Assembly: GCA_027578815.1 (NCBI GenBank)
Contig: JANBTH010000809.1
Location: 1 to 11,006, forward strand
Source of the DNA: Coemansia sp. RSA 1804
Lineage: Eukaryota > Kickxellomycota > Kickxellomycetes > Kickxellales > Kickxellaceae
DNA length: 11,006 bases
Direction: 5' to 3'
The first letter of the stretch is position 1, and every line of letters begins with the position of its first letter. Of the stretch, positions 6,401-11,006 are shown one piece after another. Made by a program: the position numbers and the translations under genes. Under the pieces are notes generated by a model. It was not told where the DNA came from. It saw only the letters and a list, made by a program, of their open reading frames with translations, and ran no database searches.

Positions 6401-7249
6401 ATGGAACCCTCTCTACCGAACAGTCTATTAAAAAGAAAACCTTTGGTCAAAAGACGTGTAGCTGGTCCGCTAAGAAACCCCAACAGAGACTTTGCGCACC
6501 TGCCGCCATTGCCTCCCAAAGTTGGCAGAACATATGGCCACCAGCGGAAACCATTACAGCAAGCCTCTCGATTCCCATTAATAGCGGTTTCATCGACATT
6601 TGGCCCAACATTGCGCAGCCCCAATTCTGCGAATACAACTACAGATAATGTAATAGCAGGAACATCCGCTGATACTCACAGCCATCATCTCTCCAGCAAT
6701 GACAGCTCAAACACAACACCGCTCAAGCAGCTCAAAAATATAGCTGGTATTCGTAAACCGCGCGGTCTGCAGCTGTTGCATAATAATACAGAGGGCAGCG
6801 CGCATACCGAGAAGTCGTCGGCGTTTATCTTGCAGCTGGAACAGTCTGAAGAGAAGGATGCCGAAAATGATGATAGCAATAACGATAGCGATAACAATGA
6901 AAATGGTGACGGGCTTTTTCCCAGAAGCAACCGAGAAGAACAGGTTGTTCATGAATTAGCATTGTTGGATAAACAAACCAACAATACCACAGCACCAGCA
7001 GCAGCAGCAGCACCAGCAATTGACTGTGTTCGTGTTGCTGACGATGAGCTGGCAATGCTTCCGTACAGCTCAACGCGCTATGGCCACGCATCGACCATGG
7101 AAACAAAAGAAGAAGAAGAAGCTGGGAAGAGTGGCGGCCAAATAGACGCAATTGTGTCGGCCATTGTCGATGAGCTCTGCACACTCGTTCGCAAGCCCAT
7201 GAGCATGCAGAAACCAGGACGAGAAAGAAAAACCTCGCACAGTCAGTAG
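6401..7249 (+). CDS. Low-complexity, mostly disordered protein, unknown function
   Basis: 282 aa, not recognised. ATG is directly preceded by an in-frame TAA, so the start is bounded unless there is an intron. In order: a basic N-terminus (residues 11-19, KRKPLVKRR); a proline motif PPLPPK (35-40) that fits a class II SH3 ligand (PxxPxK); a Ser/Thr/Asn-rich stretch (about 64-106); a basic patch around 109-121 (LKQLKNIAGIRKPRG); an acidic Asn/Asp/Glu block (149-170); an Ala/Pro run (198-206); a Glu run (237-240); and a short hydrophobic, probably helical segment (247-263) before a basic end. This layout resembles regulatory or scaffold proteins, perhaps nuclear given the basic patches, but that is inference. 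There are no membrane spans. Base composition is intermediate between the AT-rich island and the GC-rich cullin. Confidence 0.65.
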   Translation: MEPSLPNSLLKRKPLVKRRVAGPLRNPNRDFAHLPPLPPKVGRTYGHQRKPLQQASRFPLIAVSSTFGPTLRSPNSANTTTDNVIAGTSADTHSHHLSSNDSSNTTPLKQLKNIAGIRKPRGLQLLHNNTEGSAHTEKSSAFILQLEQSEEKDAENDDSNNDSDNNENGDGLFPRSNREEQVVHELALLDKQTNNTTAPAAAAAPAIDCVRVADDELAMLPYSSTRYGHASTMETKEEEEAGKSGGQIDAIVSAIVDELCTLVRKPMSMQKPGRERKTSHSQ

Positions 7250-7960
7250 CTACCGTTGTCTATAAAGAGAAAGTGACAAACATGTGGCATAAAGAAAGTA
7301 TAGAGTGCACGTCTCGTCTATTTATATATCGCTTTTCTACCTGGTTACCGTCTCCATTCTGGAAAAAAAAAGAAAATCCTCTTTTACTATAAAGAACACG
7401 AAAAGCGTTTTATTTTTTACTTTCTACAGAGCTAGAAATGTTGGTTTCTCCAAAAACAAAAGTAAAAAGGAGGGACGCGCTTAGAATACGACACAATGAT
7501 TTGGGTGTTTTTGTAGGTATATTTGGACGCATTTTTCTTTGCTTGGCTTTAGCGCTAACCACACTATTCTTTTTTCTTGTAACTCCTTCTCTCAGCCATG
7601 ATGCCTCGTTTTAGTATGTAGTGAAGAGTGCTGGGAAAGAGAATCAAAAAGGTTTTGGAGAAATCGCAAGGGACTGCGTAACGCATCTACTTTTTTTCCT
7701 CCTGCTTTCACTTTCCCCTCTTTTTGCTTCCACCTTTTTTCATTTTTAACTCTCCACAACCCTTTTCTCTCACTCACTCTCTTCTCTTCCCCCCCTTTTT
7801 TTGCTAGTGACAGAGAAATAGGCAACAGCATCATCGTCATCATTTTCAATACTTTTTTCTTATTCACTATTGTATTTTCAGAGACAGAGAGAGAAAAAGG
7901 AGTCAAAGGACATCCCCCACTGAATTTGGCTAGCACGTCTTTATTTGTTCTACAGACAAA
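7250..7960. other. Intergenic and leader region before the cullin
   Basis: No convincing gene on either strand. It contains an A-run (7362-7370), a T-rich segment around 7410-7420, and from about 7690 to 7800 a marked C/T-rich stretch on the plus strand ending in CCCCCCC and a T run. Such tracts are common in fungal promoters and leaders. TTCTACAG at 7948-7955, six bases before the cullin ATG, looks like a splice acceptor and may end a leader intron. Confidence 0.5.
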
Positions 7961-10538
7961 ATGGTCACGGCATGCGTGCTCAGTTCGGGAATCCCACCAT
8001 CTGGCGATGCAAACAAAATCTGGGAGTACCTGGTGGTGGGGCTGGATCTGATTCTCGCGGACTCTAACGAGGGCCTCGAATACAAAATGTACATGAATCT
8101 CTACACGTAAGTAACAGTAAATAAGGAGGGAAGGCGGGTTGTTGTTGTTTATTTGATTGCGCAGCCCCCCCCGCCGTGGTGAGGTGCTGCTGTTATTTCA
8201 GAATTGAAATTGCATACAGTTCTAATTGAGGGTTATTTTGCTTTTGCTGGAGGAGGGCGCTTGTAGTGCGGTGTACAACTTCTGCACATCGATAAAGTCA
8301 TCGATGGACGATGGTGCGCTCTACAGCTCGATGGACCCGTCATCGGTTGTCCACGGAACAGTGTACGGCAGGGATCTGTACATGCGGCTGAACAAGCATA
8401 TAACCAACTACATGAAGACGATTGCCGAGAGGTCTGCAGCGCACAAGGGCGACGATCTGCTTGGGTTCTACAACAGAGAGTGGAACAAGTACGGCGACTC
8501 GGCCAAGCTGATCCACAACATCTTCTCGTACCTGAATCGGCACTGGATCCAGCGCGAGCACGACGAGGGCAACAGCGTCAGCGACGTCAACAGCCTGATG
8601 CTACAGCTGTGGCGCGACAGGTTCTTCATGTCGATTCGCGGCACGCTGCTCGAGGCGGTGTTCAATCTGATGAAGCGCGTACGCGACGGGCAGGTGGCAG
8701 ACATCAACATGGTGAAGAGCGTGGCGGATTCGTTTGTTGCGCTCGGAAGCGACGACATTGGGTCCGGGAGCAAGAAGATGGAGGTGTACGACAAGTACTT
8801 CCTCCACCCGTTCATCGAGGCCACTGTGCAGTACTATAGCGCGGAGAGCGAGCGGCTGTTGCAGGAGTCGACGATCCGCGAGTACATGAACCGCGTGGCC
8901 GAGCGCATCAAGGAGGAGGACGAGCGAGCCGAGCTGTACCTCCACGAGTCGTCGCTGCGCGAGTTCAGACAGGCGCTGGACAAGGTGCTGATCAGCAAGC
9001 AGAAGGCCAATCTGATCAGCGAGTTCCAGCCGATGCTGACGGCGCTGGAGCGCGACGACCTGCAGCTGCTGTTCACGCTGCTGCGGCGGCTGGGAGAGAG
9101 CGCTGGGCTGGCGCCGTTGCGCGACATCTTCACCACGCACGTCAAGGCGGCCGGGCTGGAGGCCGTCAAGCAGGTCAGCGACAGCAAGGCAGTGGCTGAG
9201 CCGGCAGCGGGCGGCGGACAGGCCAACGAGGCACGCATGTTTGTGTCGGCGCTGCTGGGCGTGTACGAGCTGTACGCGGGGCTTCTGCAGGAGGCGTTTA
9301 GCGGCGACCCGGGATTCAGCAAGTCGCTTGACTATGCGTGCAGGGAGTTTGTCAACACCAACGCAATGTGCCAGGGCGCAACAAGCAAGGCGTCGATGCT
9401 GCTGGCGACGTACTGCGACATGATTCTGAAGAAAGGCAGCACGGCAACACGCGCTGCTGGGGCGGAGGAGGCCAGCGACGAGGAGAATCTGGAAAAGTGT
9501 CTGACGCAGGCGGTGTGCATCATGCGGTATCTGAAGGACCAGGACGTGTTCCAAAAGTTCTACTGGAAGTTCATGGCACGGCGTCTGGTTAACGAGCAGA
9601 GCGTGTCCGAGCACGGCGAGGAGACGATGATCTCCAAGCTGAAGGAGGTGTGCAGCGTCGACTTCACCTCCAAGCTGACTCGCATGTTCACCGACGTCAC
9701 GGTCGGCCGCGAAATGACCGAGGAGTTCCGCGAGGGCCTTAACGGCGACTACAAGCTGCCGTTCGACTTTGAGATGAAGGTGCTGCACACTGTGTCGTGG
9801 CCGCTGACGGCGCCCCCCGACATTGCTGCGCTGCAACTGCCGGCGACGCTCGGCGGCGTGGTTGACCAGTACAACCAGTTCTACCAGAAGAAGCGCGACA
9901 AGCGCAAGCTCAACTGGCTCTGGCAGCACTCCAAGGCCGATATCAAGATGTTCTTCCCCAAGGCCAAGGGCGCCAGCGCAAAGGTCGGCTACCAGTTCCA
10001 GGTCACCACGTACCAGCTGGCCATTCTGCTCCTGTTCAACGCCGCCGATGGGCCCGGAACCGGCTACGGGTCGTCGCTCGGCCCCTCGCTGACCATGCCG
10101 CAGATCGTCGATGCCACGGGCATTGACGAGGACGTTGTGCGCGGCGAGCTTGAGATCTTCGTCAAGGCGCGGCTCGTCAACTCAAGCAACGCCAAGGTGG
10201 ATGCCGCGGCCGTCTTCAGTCTTAACCCCGACTACAAGTCCAAGCGCCTGCGGCTCAACCTGGCCGGCCTCAAGAAACCCGAGCAGAAGCGCGAGGCCGC
10301 AGAGACCATGAAGGCCGTGGATGTCGACCGGTCTGCAAATATCCAGGCTGCCATTGTGCGCATCATGAAGGCGCGGAAGAAGCTGGGCCATAGACAGCTT
10401 GTGGAGGACACCATCAGGCAGATCAGGCTGTTCCAGGCCCAGATCGACGACATCAAGAAGGCCATTGACCAGCTTATTGAGCGAGAGTATATTGAGCGTA
10501 GCGAGGAGAGCAGGGATATCTATAACTACCTTGCATAA
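7961..10538 (+). CDS. Cullin-1-type SCF ubiquitin-ligase scaffold
   Basis: join(7961..8106, 8267..10538), 805 aa, the usual length for CUL1. Exon 1 ends in LY plus a split Thr codon, and exon 2 resumes with AVYNFCTS, a CUL1-like helix that contacts Skp1. A second conserved N-terminal segment is YLNRHWIQREHDEG (137-150). The cullin homology region has DVFQKFYWKFMARRLV (about 474-489), MISKLKEVC and SKLTRMF, and binds the Rbx1 RING subunit. The C-terminal winged helix holds IQAAIVRIMKARK, with Lys750 (codon 10368-10370) as the expected Nedd8 site, and ends in YNYLA like other CUL1 proteins. The role is to bridge Skp1/F-box proteins and Rbx1/E2 in SCF complexes, in nucleus and cytosol. Lineage-specific loops rich in Ala/Gly/Glu occur near 353-366 and 438-452. 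Start ATG 7961 gives an N-terminus of normal length; a seven-residue longer form through a leader intron is possible. Confidence 0.95.
8107..8266 (+). other. Intron in the cullin gene
   Basis: 160 nt, GTAAGT at the 5' end and TTGTAG at the 3' end. CTAATTG at 8222-8228 is the branch candidate, about 40 nt before the acceptor. It is phase 2; removal joins YMNLY to TAVYNFCTS, as expected from CUL1 proteins. It contains a C-run (8166-8172). Confidence 0.9.
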
Positions 10539-10556
10539 GAAAGAACCTGTTGTTAA

Positions 10557-10587
<31 letters not shown>

Positions 10588-10739
10588 TGCTTCCTTTTCT
10601 ATTCTAACATGTACGACAATAGAAGAATTGTAAGCGACATTTGTGTGGTTTGTTTTGCGGATTCAATACCAGGGCTCTTCAACAACAAAGGAGTGAAAAG
10701 GGAATAAGAAGAATAAAGAAGGGAAGATGGCAAAACAGA
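10539..10739. other. Space between convergent genes
   Basis: This separates the cullin stop from the stop of the minus-strand gene. It starts with a GCT/GTT triplet tract (about 10558-10587) just after the cullin stop. AATAAA at 10712-10717 on the plus strand could be the cullin polyadenylation signal; the two 3' ends would then overlap or nearly so. Confidence 0.45.
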
Positions 10740-11006
10740 CTAGCCAGCGCTGTTGGCGCTATACGATGACGTGTGCGAGGGAAGATGAGGAGGCGGAAGG
10801 GGCATTGGCTGTGTTTCGGAGCTATTGCTACTTCCACCACCACCGACCTGGCTATTGGAGGCAATCTTTTTCATCTTTGTCCATGGACGGAAGATGCGAG
10901 ACCGGGCCGATGACGACGACGACGAGGTATGTTGTTGTTGATGTTGCTGGTTCTGTGGTTGGTGAAGTTGGCCAAGATCGGCTGTGGATGACGAAGAGTC
11001 CGACGG
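10740..11006 (-). CDS. C-terminal end of a convergent gene, unknown family
   Basis: On the minus strand the frame that starts at the right edge stays open for 88 codons to a TAG (complement of 10740-10742). It has no ATG near its edge, so it is the 3' end of a gene lying mainly outside the window. Read from the edge, it has a Ser-rich acidic start (PSDSSSSTADLG), a Gln/His-rich run, a Ser run, a basic and aromatic patch RSRIFRPWTKMKKIA, GGGGSSNSSE, and a Pro/Ser-rich end closing in SYSANSAG. The composition (GC-rich, Gln/Ser homopolymers) is like the ArfGAP tail at the left end. It could be the tail of a kinase, transcription factor or signalling protein; nothing here decides. The alternative is a chance open frame, which the biased, protein-like composition argues against. 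Confidence 0.55.
   Translation of the reverse strand, partial: PSDSSSSTADLGQLHQPQNQQHQQQHTSSSSSSARSRIFRPWTKMKKIASNSQVGGGGSSNSSETQPMPLPPPHLPSHTSSYSANSAG

Noticed and set aside
7592..7936. 114-codon minus-strand frame before the cullin
   Set aside because: It has no ATG at its start (GTG) and reads the antisense of the pyrimidine-rich leader, giving a Lys/Glu/Arg-rich low-complexity product.
8601..9929. 442-codon open frame on the minus strand
   Set aside because: It lies wholly antisense to the conserved cullin exon. GC-rich, codon-biased genes commonly leave such open shadow frames; the translation is Leu/Arg/His-rich without domains.

Overview
The window is nuclear DNA from a fungus. Evidence: GC-rich, almost intron-free housekeeping genes with low-complexity Ser/Asn/Ala/Gln runs; two short GT-AG introns, each with a CTAATTG-type branch site; a CUL1-class cullin; and an ankyrin protein that looks like the tail of an ACAP-type ArfGAP. 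The style suggests an early-diverging lineage (Kickxellomycotina-like would fit), but that placement is only an inference from gene style.

Layout. (1) Bases 1-2064, plus strand: the 3' part of a GC-rich gene. It holds the end of an ArfGAP domain, ankyrin repeats split by a homopolymer insertion, and a long disordered tail; the 5' end lies outside the window. (2) About 2100-5290: an AT-rich, gene-poor stretch built around a tandem duplication of about 0.75 kb with a period of about 1.47 kb. Each copy carries a TATA box, a conserved leader with an upstream ORF, one tiny cysteine-rich gene (71 and 69 aa) and a conserved downstream block. (3) 5291-6076: an unrecognised two-exon gene for a 220-aa single-pass membrane protein. 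(4) 6401-7249: an unrecognised, mostly disordered 282-aa protein. (5) 7250-7960: the pyrimidine-rich promoter and leader region of the next gene. (6) 7961-10538: a complete CUL1-type cullin of 805 aa in two exons. (7) 10740-11006, minus strand: the C-terminal end of a convergent gene that leaves the window on the right.

The conserved genes (ArfGAP, cullin) act in membrane traffic and SCF ubiquitin ligation and have no evident link to each other. The most unusual content is the paralogous cysteine-rich pair. Both products keep the same spacing, C-x3-C-x2-C-x7-C-x-H-x5-C-x10-C-x4-C, enough ligands for two zinc ions. Between these residues the proteins have diverged more than their own promoter and leader DNA. 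That pattern fits a fast-evolving small-protein family in a variable AT-rich island between stable housekeeping genes.
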